DNA from: Halichondria panicea
Taxonomy: Eukaryota; Porifera; Demospongiae; Suberitida; Halichondriidae
DNA: 64,000 nt
Assembly (NCBI RefSeq): GCF_963675165.1
Contig: NC_087377.1
Location: forward strand, 9,813,122-9,877,121
Direction: 5' to 3'
The notes beneath the pieces were generated by a model, which had not been told where the DNA came from, did no database searches, and was given only the letters and a program-made list of their open reading frames with translations. The position numbers and the translations under genes are program-made. Below, piece by piece: positions 51,163-61,504 of the stretch; the first letter of the stretch is position 1; each line of letters begins with the position of its first letter.

Positions 51163-51829
51163 ACAATAATTAAAGGTGCAATAGCTACAAACTATAGGAT
51201 TGGCCAGTGGTTTACTATATAATTATATATGATAGAGCAATTTAAACTAATATTCAAACTGTCACAACTCATTGGTACAGCTGAATTCTACGGTCCTTGT
51301 GTATGTTATGTATGTGGGACATACAAGATAGTGTTTGTGTGTAGATTATAAAACTGCAATTTCTATAGCTATAATAATTATTATAGTTAAGCTGTTTTGC
51401 CTCTTATAAATAATCTTTAGGAGATTCTTAATTCACCAGTTTCCAAAAACCATAACATTACTCTGCATTCTTCTCAGATTTGCAAGTGCTTTCACAGATG
51501 ACTTCTCTGCATGAAGTCATTCGCCATCTTATGCATTCATGTACTCTACACAAACACCTCATGGCTATTTCTTAGATGTGTGTAGCTAATAAGACATAAT
51601 TTCTTGCTTGGCTAGCTATCTACCGTTATAAAGTGTTCAGAGCTAGCTCCTGCAGATCTCCATAATTTATTCATGTAAGTTGATTACATGCAAACTAACT
51701 AAGTATATATACCATGCATGCACTTCAAACACCACAGCTCTTTTTTAGGACTGCTGTCAAAGTAGCTGTTGCACATCTACAACCCCATGCAGCTTCACCT
51801 GCTCAGCTATATACTATTAATGAAACGTA

Positions 51830-51960
51830 TATAATCCAGCCAAACAGTTACTGAATTGGCCAACCCTTTCAACAGTAAATCACAAGTACCACTGCGCAGT
51901 GGCTATTGAGGCACAAACTCGGTCAACACCACTGTATGGATTTGCTAATCTACCTCATAA
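51830..51960 (+). pseudogene. Remnant of the last tail exon of receptor B
   Basis: CAGCCAAACAGTTACTGAATT..GGCTATTGAGG..CAACACCACTG aligns with the end of receptor A's last exon (37767-37866). The sequence just before it aligns with A at about 37130-37202. About 560 bp present in A, including the start of that exon, is missing here. Receptor B therefore lost the exon by deletion and now stops at 51162. Confidence 0.8.
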
Positions 51961-52358
51961 TAATTATGTAGACTAGATTTTTGTACAAAACTTTTGAACT
52001 TTATGTTGTTGTATTTTTGGTGTCAATCGTATCATTCGTATGGTTATTTAGCAAACAACAACAAATAATTACGTAGAGTGAAATTCACCCCTTCTGATGG
52101 CGTTGAAACGCTATATATATAATTATGTAGGACAGACTGGTATAATTTATATAGGTTATTATGTATAATTATAATTATATGTAGTCACTGCATGTATAGT
52201 TATAGTGACACTCTTTTTCCTTTGACATTAACGATAATTATATTATAGTGTTGATTGTTATATAAACACGTAATAGTTTGCATATGACAATTCTTGTATG
52301 TATAGGTAATATGAACAACATCATTATTGTATTGATAAGTAAGTTCAAGAGTACATTT

Positions 52359-52578
52359 ACCGCGCGTATAGCGGGTAATTTTTGGGGGACAAAAATAATA
52401 TTCGTGGTTCAGCAACATTGAGACATTTTGTGGGTAATATTTTTGTGGATGGAGCTTGCACTGCAGGTAAAGGTAGGCATGCAAGGTCGCTTCATTCGTG
52501 GGTAAATATTCGTGGTCATACCTTCAACCACGAAAACCACGATTATTTTGCCCCACAAAAATTACCCTCTATACGGTA
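52359..52578. mobile_element. MITE family M1, copy 2
   Basis: ACCGCGCGTATAGCGGGTAA at the left and ATTACCCTCTATACGGTAAT at the right form imperfect terminal inverted repeats. The interior closely matches 40333-40540. It lies just after the 3' end of receptor C. Confidence 0.82.
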
Positions 52579-52744
52579 ATTAATGTGACTACTAAAAATG
52601 TATAAAGTGAGTAAAAACTAAATCTCAAACAATCATGCTATCAAGTTTATCTCACTTGACCAACCATAGGCCTGGTTGGAGGGCGGAGTACCTGAATGTA
52701 ATACCAAGGATTGAAATTCAGAAAACATAATTATAGTAAGCTAC

Positions 52745-54941
52745 CTGTTCATAAGCCTGATTAGAAACCAATTGACTTTCTCGTGTTGAAGTCACTTTTG
52801 CCATGCTGGCAGCCTTAATTCGTATGGGATACATCATAATTATCATTTAATGGATTTTTTTCTCACCTGTCCAATAGTAGTAATTTCATCATACAATGGG
52901 CTATTCGACTCTAATTGAATTTCTGTTGCAATAGTAGTAATTTCATCATACAATGGGCTATTCGACTCTAATTGAACGTCTGTTGCAATAGTAGTAATTT
53001 CATCGTACAATGGGCTAGCCGTGGCTCTCTGGTTTTCAGTTGATAGGCTTAGCTGTAGTCTCTTTCTCCTGACAATCAACACCACAACCAGGACGAGCAC
53101 AGTTAGACACATCAGCACCAGTATAACACCAACAATCCCACCAACTATAGGCCCAATGGATCCGGACACAGCTACAGGTGGAGCTGCATGCATGCATGTA
53201 AAGGAATGCAGCCTAAATTATAATTTGTTTGTTGCTCCATTTAAAAAGTTGCATATGTAACATTATACACGTACTATAATCATTGAATAATATTCGAGAG
53301 TGCCTTATACTATACCTATATAATATATATAGCTGCTTCCCAGTGAAGTTTTATAGCACCTATATATAGTTGGCTTTGTACAACTCACCTTCAGTTGGTG
53401 ACACACAGATGATTGCCTCAGGTTCGGTGCTCCAGACTGCAGCATTAGTGCAAGTGATATTGTTGGGTCCAGTCAGTGAGAGTCCATTGTCACACTGGTA
53501 AGACAGTACTGTTCCCTCCAACACTGTCTCGTTCAACCTCTCATAGTCTACTATAGCACCATTGGATGGCTCCTCGGGTAGAGAGCAATTGACTATATTG
53601 GAACAAAAGTTCATGAGATAAAAAAAGGAAAGGACAATTAAATTATGGTGCATGGATGATCGTACCTGGGCTCTCTCTGCACACCAAACTCCCAGGATTT
53701 TCCACCCACTTTCCCCTACCCTCCACATTAGTGCGTACTGGTCCTCACATCAAAGGGGAACAGTCGCTCGTCACAGCGATAGGTGACCCATGAACTCAGT
53801 GAGAAGGGTGGTGTTCCACCATTGATATCCACACTGCCTCTGTACGGTGCAGCTGGAGAGCCACAGGTTAGCTCTGTGAGGAGGGGAACTAGTACTAGTC
53901 GTGACAGTGATTCAACCTTACCCGAGAAACAGACGTAAGTAGTGGGGTCAGGTGACCATCGTCCCTCACTCTCGCAGGCTGCTGTTACTGTCTCTCTATT
54001 GCAAGTGAAGCTAAGGGTTGATCCCACTAGTGCAGGTAGTGGAGGAGCACCATTGATAGTCACTCGATTGGCAGGTGGTGGGTTGGAGAGGCAGGTAACT
54101 ACATCATTATATACTGAGAAACTGAGCATAATTATTTAGAACTAACCAATAGAATGAATCATCACCATTACATCACTACTAGCTATAGAGCCAGCACAAA
54201 TCACAGCTTTGCTGGTCACATTGTAAGGAGAGTTGTAAGAGACAATTATCTGTGCCGAGGTAGTCTCCACGGTGACTGGTGACCCGGAGAGAGGTGTTGG
54301 GGAGATGGTGAGGACATAGCTGACAGGCACACCACTAGTAGAGGAGGGAGGGTCCCAGTCCAGAGTGATAATAGAGGAGCTGGGCTGGTTTTGAGTGGAG
54401 GATATTATTGTGTTCAGTGGAGGGGAGGGTGGATCTGTGGGTCCATTTATAAATCAACAATTTCGAATAAAAAAACTCACCAGCTGCCACAGTGATAGTG
54501 AGGGGACCCTCTTGTGAGCTCTCTCCCTCACATTCCACCATAGTACCCTCCACAGTGGAGGCCTCAGACAGTGAGGTGAGAGTGGCAGTGACCATTCCTC
54601 CACTGGAGTCAGTGAGAACACCACGAAATGCTGGAGTACCTTGTGTACTATCAGTGTTGCTGGTACTTACAGTAAAGATGTACCTAACTCTTTGTGGGAG
54701 AGTGATGCTCCATCGTATGAAGCTACCAGGCAGAGTGCAGGTGAAGGTGACAGTGTCATCAGCACAGGCCACAGTGGGATTGGGTGATAGTATGGCTGCA
54801 AAAATAGCTATAGACCGTACCCATTGTTGTTTTATAAACTATACCAGCTATAATAGATCTAGCAAGATATACTTTACATTAATTACCTTCGACTTGCCAT
54901 AAAGATGTTAAAAACACTAGACTAAGTGTGACAGCAAACAT
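52745..54941 (-). CDS. Receptor C: Ig-like, FN3, Sushi, membrane helix, tyrosine-repeat tail, no kinase
   Basis: Read from ATG 54941 (signal peptide MFAVTLSLVFLTSLW). Exons: 54887-54941; 54795-54481 (Ig-like, TVTFTCTLPGSFIRW, VECEGES); 54434-54147 (FN3, SSSIITLDWDPPSS); 54098-53922 (Sushi 1); 53873-53666 (Sushi 2, LTCGSPAAPYRGSV); 53592-53390 (Sushi 3, VNCSLPEEPSNGAIVDY); 53183-52867 (membrane helix IVGGIVGVILVLMCL and tail); 52813-52745 (LVSNQAYEQ). The tail holds three 19-residue units with SPLYDEITTI, coded by a 57-bp DNA repeat. In Sushi 2 the frame changes near 53735 with loss of a cysteine codon, although LVCRESP and the donor follow in the new frame. The last exon is unresolved; a possible one lies at about 52655-52699. 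Likely a type I adhesion or co-receptor whose tail is phosphorylated by a kinase in trans (inference). It converges on receptor B. Confidence 0.8.
52867..53035 (-). repeat. 57-bp in-frame coding repeat, three units
   Basis: CAATAGTAGTAATTTCATC recurs at about 52872, 52929 and 52986, an exact 57-bp period that equals 19 codons. Each unit encodes SPLYDEITTI with an acidic linker. The Y-x-x-I spacing between units (19 residues) is longer than in a classical ITAM, so these read better as separate docking tyrosines. Confidence 0.92.
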
Positions 54942-56007
54942 AATGATTCCCTCAATATTGAAATCTAACATTAATTGACTAAATTTCAGCAGCCCCACTA
55001 AAAATGTTAATGACATTCACAGACATTATACAAGGATTGTAAACAATATACCCTGATTCTGAAACATAACCTGAAGTTTTATTTCACTGGTTAGTTCGCA
55101 GCTATAGTGTTGGCTACAAAATTAATGAGAATCGAGCTGTTTTCTATTGACACCCTATAGCTCCACCGAGACATCAGCACCCGCGGTGCTTTCATTTCAT
55201 TTGCAAACAGATATTATAAAAAGTCCTCTCATCATAAATTAAGTATATAGCTGAAAAATAATGCATCCCTCTGCATGCAGGCAGTATTAGGCCTTGGGAA
55301 ATTATGCTTTTTATTTTGCCTATTTCTTTGCAAAAGTCAGCCTGTTTGGTGTACTCATTATCCAGTTTAAAGACATCAATTTATTTGTGGTTGTATTGAT
55401 CACTACACCTGAGGTAGCCTCATTGTCTCTAGCTAGTATATTTTAAAAAAATCGGCCCAGGACGAGGCTATACCAACAGAAAGTGCATGAAATATAATCT
55501 TCTAGTGCCGAAAGAGAAAATACTCCTTCATGCCTGCCTAGTGCTTACAGTGCAGTATAATTATAATAGATGTAGTAATACATAATAAGATGTGAAATTA
55601 TAGGTCTACCAGACTCTGAGGGTCAAGTTATGCTAATTTACTGCCCTATTATTCTACATGTAGTTGCTATAGAAGTCTCCTTATTATTCCAAATTTTATG
55701 CTAGCATAATTTGCCAAGCCCTAATAGCCAGTATCTCTAATAAAACCAAACAGTGTGATTCATCCATCCCTCTGCCAGATTTATGAGCAAAATACAGGAT
55801 CGCATGCAGCACTTGCTCAGTATAATGTGTGAGTGCACGGGTACTTGGTTCCAAACAGGCGCCATGGCGGGGCTCATGCACAACTTGGATCTGCATGTGC
55901 CTAAAGTGTATACCTTACTTGTATATAATATATAGGAGCAGGCACTGACACAGTACGCTCAACATTTTTCCCACATTACAATATAATATTATACTTCCCA
56001 TGCAGAG
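54942..56007. other. Spacer upstream of receptor C
   Basis: No exon recognised. An inverted AAAGCACC-family segment is present at about 55150-55205. This region should contain the receptor C promoter (minus strand), but no TATA box or other core element stands out. Confidence 0.5.
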
Positions 56008-56228
56008 ATAGGCCAAATAAAACTCTACAGTAATTGTAAACAAATCGTGCAGAAAAACGCTCAATTTTAACATTCGATCACTTTTACCATAACAATTTAT
56101 GGTTTAACCATCTGCCATTAGTAAAGTCAAGATAGGCCAAATAAAACTCTAATACTCGAAACATTTTATAAGCAAAATCGTGCAGAAAAATGCTCAATTT
56201 TAGCATTCGATCACTTTTACCATAACAA
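56008..56228. repeat. Direct repeat of about 95 bp before the kinase fragment
   Basis: GATAGGCCAAATAAAACTCT..TCGTGCAGAAAAA.GCTCAATTTTA.CATTCGATCACTTTTACCATA occurs at 56008-56097 and again at 56131-56228. The second copy ends 17 bp before the kinase-exon remnant. Confidence 0.85.
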
Positions 56229-56244
56229 TTAATCGTACGTATAC

Positions 56245-56423
56245 AGAGCATGGTGAGTGAGATCACTAAGATGCAAGAGTTCCACCACCCTCACGTCATG
56301 TCCCTGATTGGGGTGTGTGTCAACGCTGGACCTGTTGTTTCCATGGTGATGCCATATATGGAGTCTACTGGACTACTTGAGGAAAGAGGGTCAACCCTAG
56401 AGTTGGCAGAGGGAGAGGATTAG
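56245..56423 (+). pseudogene. Truncated third copy of the kinase helix-C exon
   Basis: AGAGCATGGTGAGTGAGATC onward matches the exons at 32755-32972 (A) and 48525-48742 (B): [31 protein letters not shown]. After VMPYM an 8-nt deletion relative to receptor A shifts the frame; the original frame of the end (ELAEGED) closes at TAG 56423. It lacks an acceptor and any flanking kinase exon, so it is a dead fragment. Confidence 0.85.
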
Positions 56424-57507
56424 AATTCATGTTAATAGTTTAATTTTTATTGCTCCCGTTACTTGCTGCTTATAGCCAGATCATAATTATATACATAATA
56501 GTTAGACACTGTTTTGGAGGTGTCCATGTGATTTAGAAGCCCTCGGCCACTTTAGTACCCTCGCGTGGAGCATGTGTATAGACCTGTGTTAGCCGGCCAT
56601 CTCTTTAGTGCAGCTATATAGCCACTACAGGGCCGTAGCCACCAACTTTAGAGTGGTCACTCAGGTTGTTATGAAATGGAACAAAATTTAATCTGCGCGC
56701 ATAGCGTGCCGAATTTTTTGAGACCACGCCTTCTCTACTGGTGGACTAGATTCTTAAAGCTTAACCCTAACACAAATGTTACAAAACACAACATCTTGAT
56801 TCTTATCATGATGGAGAAACAGCAAAGTTGTATTTGGCAAGACCACAGAACTGATTTGGACTTTCCAAATGATCGCTTGGGGAACAAAAAATGGTTAGCT
56901 GGATGGTGAGCTTGGTCTGGAAGACTTGGAAGGGATTCTCTCTCGCCATAGCAATGATAGCATGTAGACTAATAGTCTTGATCACTTATAGTTCTAGCAT
57001 GCTTGCATGTTTTGCACTGCAGAAGAAGTTCACTGCATTTTTTGTCCATTATGTGTTTACTGTAGTGACGACCATTGCCTATTCACCTCGGAAAAAGTGG
57101 TCAGGTTGAAACCTGACTAACCTGACTGGTGGCTACGGCCCTGCTTAGTCACTAGCTGTTGGTATGCCCAAGAGATACCGCTATTCACTGTGTATACTGT
57201 TTTGTGTTTCTTCTGAAGCTTATATATATAGTTTGGTAGCTGGTAGATTAATAACTTGAGTTAGGGGGTTTTAATTACAAAACTAAAATGAAAGTACTGC
57301 AGGTGCTGATGCTTCGGTGGAGATGCCAAAGCTGCATGCATGGTCTCTCGAGTTTTGGCTTTTATAACGGTTAGGCAAACAACTAAACATTGCTCCCACA
57401 ATTCCAAAGTCAGTGAAAATGGACTCCAAAGTGCAAATTGGTTCCTCTAAGTTGCAAATGGAAGAGCAAGAAACTGAGACCTACCCATAATTAATATTAT
57501 GCTTCCA
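56424..57507. other. Spacer with small repeats
   Basis: No supported gene. An element end seen elsewhere (TTAGACACTGTTTTGGAGGT..TGATTTAGAAGCCCTC, about 56502-56545) matches about 30226 and 33611. An inverted pair (GGGCCGTAGCCACCA at 56631 and TGGTGGCTACGGCCC at about 57130) suggests a MITE of about 500 bp at 56631-57142. An AAAGCACC-family segment lies at 57285-57345. Confidence 0.5.
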
Positions 57508-57766
57508 TCACTACTTACCTACAATCAGGCATGTATCCACTAGACGCTGACAAAAAGGAGAAGCGTGGCCTCCACAAAAGAGCAAAGTATTTCGTGCTGT
57601 TCAGGGGCAAGCTGCAGTATGTAGGAGGAAATAAGAAGAACACTCCTAGGTTGGTAGTGGAAGGTGAAGAAGACAGAAGAAAGATCATTGAGAGCATCCA
57701 TGGGCAAGCTCATCTAGGATCGACATTTCGCAAAAAAATTATACCAGCAAAATGTACAAAACTGTA
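57508..57766 (+). mobile_element. Retroelement integrase zinc-binding (H2C2) fragment
   Basis: One open frame reads ITTYLQSGMYPLDADKKEKR, then AKYFVLFRGKLQYVGG, then RRKIIESIHGQAHLGSTFRK. This matches the HHCC-type N-terminal domain of Ty3/gypsy and Ginger-type integrases (family knowledge: ESIHG.AHLG). After AHLG the family pattern is lost and the frame ends at TAA 57766. No core integrase follows, so this is a fragment. Confidence 0.75.
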
Positions 57767-57803
57767 AAAACGCAAACAAATCTACCTGTGAAAATATATC
57801 AAC

Positions 57804-58165
57804 TTAAGGTAGTCTTTTGTAGAAGGTGGTAGCCTCTTGCCCCAGTCCACCTGTGGTTGAGAAGACGAGGGGGGTGAAAACTCCTTGCTTAATGTCTCTG
57901 ACGCGTTGGCCGTAAGCCCGTTTATTTTCGTCCTCATGTTTCTTGTAGGCAGCTTTGATGGTTCTGGAGCTGTTGCTGGGTGCATTCGGGTGGAAACCCT
58001 TACATCAAAATATGCGTGTTGAGCAGCAAACCAGAACCCTCTTGCACGAATTTCTAAGCGGGCATTGTCAGTGGTAATGGCTGAGCGGTGGGATAAAAAT
58101 TCTCCGCTTAGTGGTTGTAGTCTAGTCGCGGGGTTCTTACTTCTCTTGTTCTGTGGCAACATTGT
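57804..58165 (-). mobile_element. LINE ORF2-like C-terminal fragment
   Basis: Minus-strand frames show NARLEIRARGFWFAAQHAYF and DVRV, then, after a one-base shift near 57993, NAPSNSS, YKKHEDENKRAYGQRV, VFTPLVFSTTGGLGQEAT and FYKRLP, with TAA at 57804-57806. The DVRVFNP.APSN, HE..K..Y, FTPLVFSTTGG order is a repeated signature downstream of reverse transcriptase in metazoan LINE-like elements. It abuts the integrase fragment in opposite orientation. Confidence 0.75.
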
Positions 58166-59231
58166 GGCAGACTTTGGTGCATGAGAAGTGAAGCAGTCAG
58201 GTCACGTAGCTCGTTATACCTTACTGTTGGGAAGCCGCCCTTTGGGAAAATCATTGCATGGTTTGCTGAGAAGGCGAACACATGCAGTGAGTGTGTTCGT
58301 GGACTGTCAAAGCATTCAAGGTACAGCTACAAATATCGGAAACAGGAAGAAAATTGGCGGGTATAATGCATATTCAAACCCATGCATGAGTATTATAGTC
58401 TCCATTGTAGAAGACGACAGACTTACATACTTACTTTATATAGATCTATAGTGTAGGCCCAACTGTCACTGAGTACCATGCAGTAGTTATAGTATCATCA
58501 GAGATACTCGTGAGTAACTTATTCTAATGGGAACTGTGAAATGAAAAAGTACATTTCTGAGACCATAACATTACATCACTATAACTGCTTCCCAAAGGAA
58601 AAACGAAAGAGCAAACAATTTCAGCAGAAACATTTGATAAACAAACAAACAAACTTGCTGATCCGTGACAGTTGTTTTAAACAGGAGTAAACTTTGTGAC
58701 TATAATAATAATTATTATGATTGTTATATTCAATTACATGATCATAATTATACCTGACAGTGTAATGGATCGATTGCAAAGACACAAGTGTTACCGTTCA
58801 GGGTTTCAAAATAGTCATTGCGAGTATTATATATAATTATATACAATCATGAGTTTGTACATAGTCAAGTACATAATTATACGTTTTTCCATCCCTACTC
58901 TGCATGGTAAGACACTTGACAAACCAACTGACAAACCCAATGCACTAAACACTCTTGTTTCTTATTTAGACTTTGGACAAACGTTCCATGGTGCTGCCAG
59001 TATACTTCATGGCATTATGAGTTGGGATGTTAAAAAGTTGAGGTTGACCTTCATAATGTTGTAACTTTGTTATACTTCACTGAAATTCCAAGTTTCATGT
59101 TCCTTTTTAACTATGTAATTAATATGCTGTAGAGCTGATAACCTCTGGTCCAACCATTATAGCATTATTCATGTAGAATGCATGGCATACTTGTCAACCA
59201 CATATAACTTCCGGGGCCGAACTCAACACAA
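58166..59231. other. Spacer, no gene recognised
   Basis: Short unconvincing frames only. A small (ACAA)n run occurs at about 58636-58653. Several ATAATTAT strings are present. Confidence 0.45.
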
Positions 59232-59511
59232 ATACCGTATAGCGGGTATATTTCGAGGGTGCATGTTCATGGTTTTCGCTGATCTAGCATCTACCACGAG
59301 CATTTATACCCACGAATTTAATAAATATCGCATGCATAGTGATTTATACCCACGAATTTAATAAATATCGCATGCATAGTGATTTATACCCACGAATTTA
59401 ATAAATATCGCATGCATAGTGATACATGCTGCAGAAAGGCTGCTATTTCGCGAAAATTAAATCCGCAAAAATGTATACCCTCGAAATAAATATTATACCC
59501 GGTATACGGTA
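59232..59511. mobile_element. MITE with a three-copy 40-bp interior
   Basis: TACCGTATAGCGGGTATATT at the left is mirrored by GGTATACGGTA at 59501-59511, with TTTCGAGGG..CCCTCGAAA inside. The interior has three head-to-tail 40-bp units at 59301, 59341 and 59381 (ATTTATACCCACGAATTTAA..). The termini resemble those of family M1. Confidence 0.88.
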
Positions 59512-59728
59512 GATGGTTCAATAGTTGCCCACCTACAGTGGCATCAAGAGGTAGCTGATAGGAATGTCATATAATTATATCTATGTTTACTATTTTAGTC
59601 TGGAACATTCTAGGTATGTCATTGTGAACAGTCCATGATATCCTTCTTATATTTGTCAATCTGAGAACTTGCTCTATCTACATTGCAAGCTTTGCTAACA
59701 AAATATGCTTTGTTCCCTACAGTCACAC

Positions 59729-59782
59729 TTTAATTCTCATATTCTGTTTTGTAGTTTAATTCTCATATTCTGTTTTGTAGTT
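59729..59782. repeat. 26-bp tandem duplication
   Basis: TTTAATTCTCATATTCTGTT.. ending TTGTAG is present twice in direct succession, followed by a third partial copy of the motif. Confidence 0.8.
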
Positions 59783-60464
59783 TTGTAGCTTTATACAGTC
59801 ACACTTTAATTCCTGTTTTGCATGTATAGTTGAGTTAACCACATCGACATTACTAGAAGTACAATTTTCACACAAATCAAGCTGAATAAAAGAAAGCTCT
59901 GCACTAACATGGCAGCTGTAGCTATATATCAGTATAGTGCTGGGTGTATGTGTATGATGCACGAGTGTTTCGTTTTAGACCCCCCTACGAGAAAACTAAG
60001 CAGATATCGGAGCAGTGCATGTGTCCGGAGGTTGTGACGTACACACATGCACTGCATGCATTTACCTATAGCATCGCTTGGATTGAGGCGTTGCCTATCG
60101 GATATAGCCCCTCTTCAATTAATTAATTTATAGTAAATTATAATTATATAGTCAGTGATTTATATCTATATAGTCTTCGGGCCATACTATATGATAGTCT
60201 TGATCTTTTAGAGTGCCTGATTGTACAACCAACTATATACAGTACAATGTAGCCAGTCATCTCTTAGCAATGGTGGACAATTGTAAACGAGGCCCCTTTT
60301 GCAGTAAATTTTTTGGTAATACCGTCGTTCCGAAACTCCAGAACTCGACACGAAAACTACCAGCTATACAGTATTTTAGGAATAGTAGCCTGAGAAACTA
60401 CAAATTGACTTTGTTTCGCCTTAATAATTATAGCTAGCTTTCTAGTTAACATGTAAAACTGATA

Positions 60465-60530
60465 CTGATGAAAGCACCGCAGGCCGGTGCTGATGCCTCG
60501 GTGGAGATGCCAAAGCTAAAGCTACTATAT
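60465..60530 (+). repeat. AAAGCACC-family repeat, best-preserved copy
   Basis: GATGAAAGCACCGCAGGCC, GGTGCTGATGCCTCGGTGG and AGATGCCAAAGCT follow one another. The same order appears at 17430-17490, 40080-40135, 57285-57345 and, inverted, about 55150-55205. GCACCGC..GGTGC forms a small hairpin. Confidence 0.8.
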
Positions 60531-60594
60531 TAGCTTAATTTTATACAAAAAGTCATGATGAAAATTTTTTCAATTTGCTGCATGCAAACTCAAA

Positions 60595-61055
60595 GAGTGG
60601 GTAATGATCGACCATGATTGTTGTTAATTTAAACGTCGTAAAAAGATCGATATCAAAGTTCAAGTCTAAAATTAATGGCTGCCATCTGCATCATGTCAGC
60701 AGAGTCTTGCAGCTCTCTTCTCACTCTTGCAGCTACCAATTAATAGCTAGCGTTCTAGTGCAGAGCTAACTACTAAGTAGAGTAGCAACACTCGGTAAAC
60801 AAGTTTGGCTACGTGCTCTTCTGAAAAGGCTGCAATGGCATTCCAAGTATTAGCAAAACTTGGCATAACTCGAGAACAAAGCATTATTTTGTAAATCCAC
60901 GAATTAAAATCCAAGAAAACATGACTAGAAGCCTATAGAAACTCTTACTTGCACTTCATTGATCCTTGAGCAGCTGTAGCAGTCTACACACACACACACA
61001 CAAACACACTACCGTATACCTCGCTTGCGCATGCGCACTGAGGCGTAAATATATC
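60595..61055 (-). repeat. R2 repeat, longest copy
   Basis: In inverted orientation it contains GAGGTATACGGTAGTGTGT, the GT run, AGACTGCTACAGCTGCTCAA, TTGGATTTTAATTCGTGG, TTCTCGAGTTATGCC and then a segment shared with 40710-40950 (GTAGAGTAGCAACACTCGGT). This links two sets of partial copies into one family of about 460 bp. A SINE or MITE origin is possible; no tRNA-like head was proven. Confidence 0.75.
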
Positions 61056-61387
61056 CATTCAGGATGCGTTCAAAGACCAATACCGTTTCTTTGCTGGGCT
61101 GTGTATTTCGTTTATCGACTAATTACTTACGTTCACGTGTGCAAATGCTTGAAAACATAATTATTACATTGCTATAGATCTATACGATCAACTGATGGTA
61201 AATAATTATGTGTTGTTATTATTACGTGTTGATTAATATGTACATTGTTTACTTTGTGGTTTTCCGTTAGGAATGTTAATTAAGTAGGTTTATTATTTCC
61301 TGTGGAGCAGAGCCTCCTTTTGTGTTAACAATAGTTAAACGAGCATGCGTCAGATATCAATGCGCGATAGCACGCCGCGCTCCCGTG

Positions 61388-61400
61388 TATAAAAGGGGGC
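61388..61400 (+). promoter_or_regulatory. TATA box of the mobile-element gene
   Basis: GTATAAAAGGGGGC lies about 115 bp upstream of the ATG at 61505, in an unusually GC-rich patch (CACGCCGCGCTCCCG). It has the form and spacing of an RNA polymerase II core promoter; GGAAGGAAGTG lies where transcription would start. Confidence 0.65.
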
Positions 61401-61504
61401 TGGGCAGTCCGGAAGGAAGTGATTACAATTTCAAATTGTGCCACAAGACTTGCACACAGCTAGCTATACTATCCACAGAGATATTATCTTTGCTAGCGCT
61501 TACT

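Noticed and set aside
52655..52699. SNQAYGW-like peptide as last exon of receptor C
   Set aside because: The attractive frame does not match the phase-0 end of the exon at 52745; the in-phase reading gives a different short peptide. Left unassigned.
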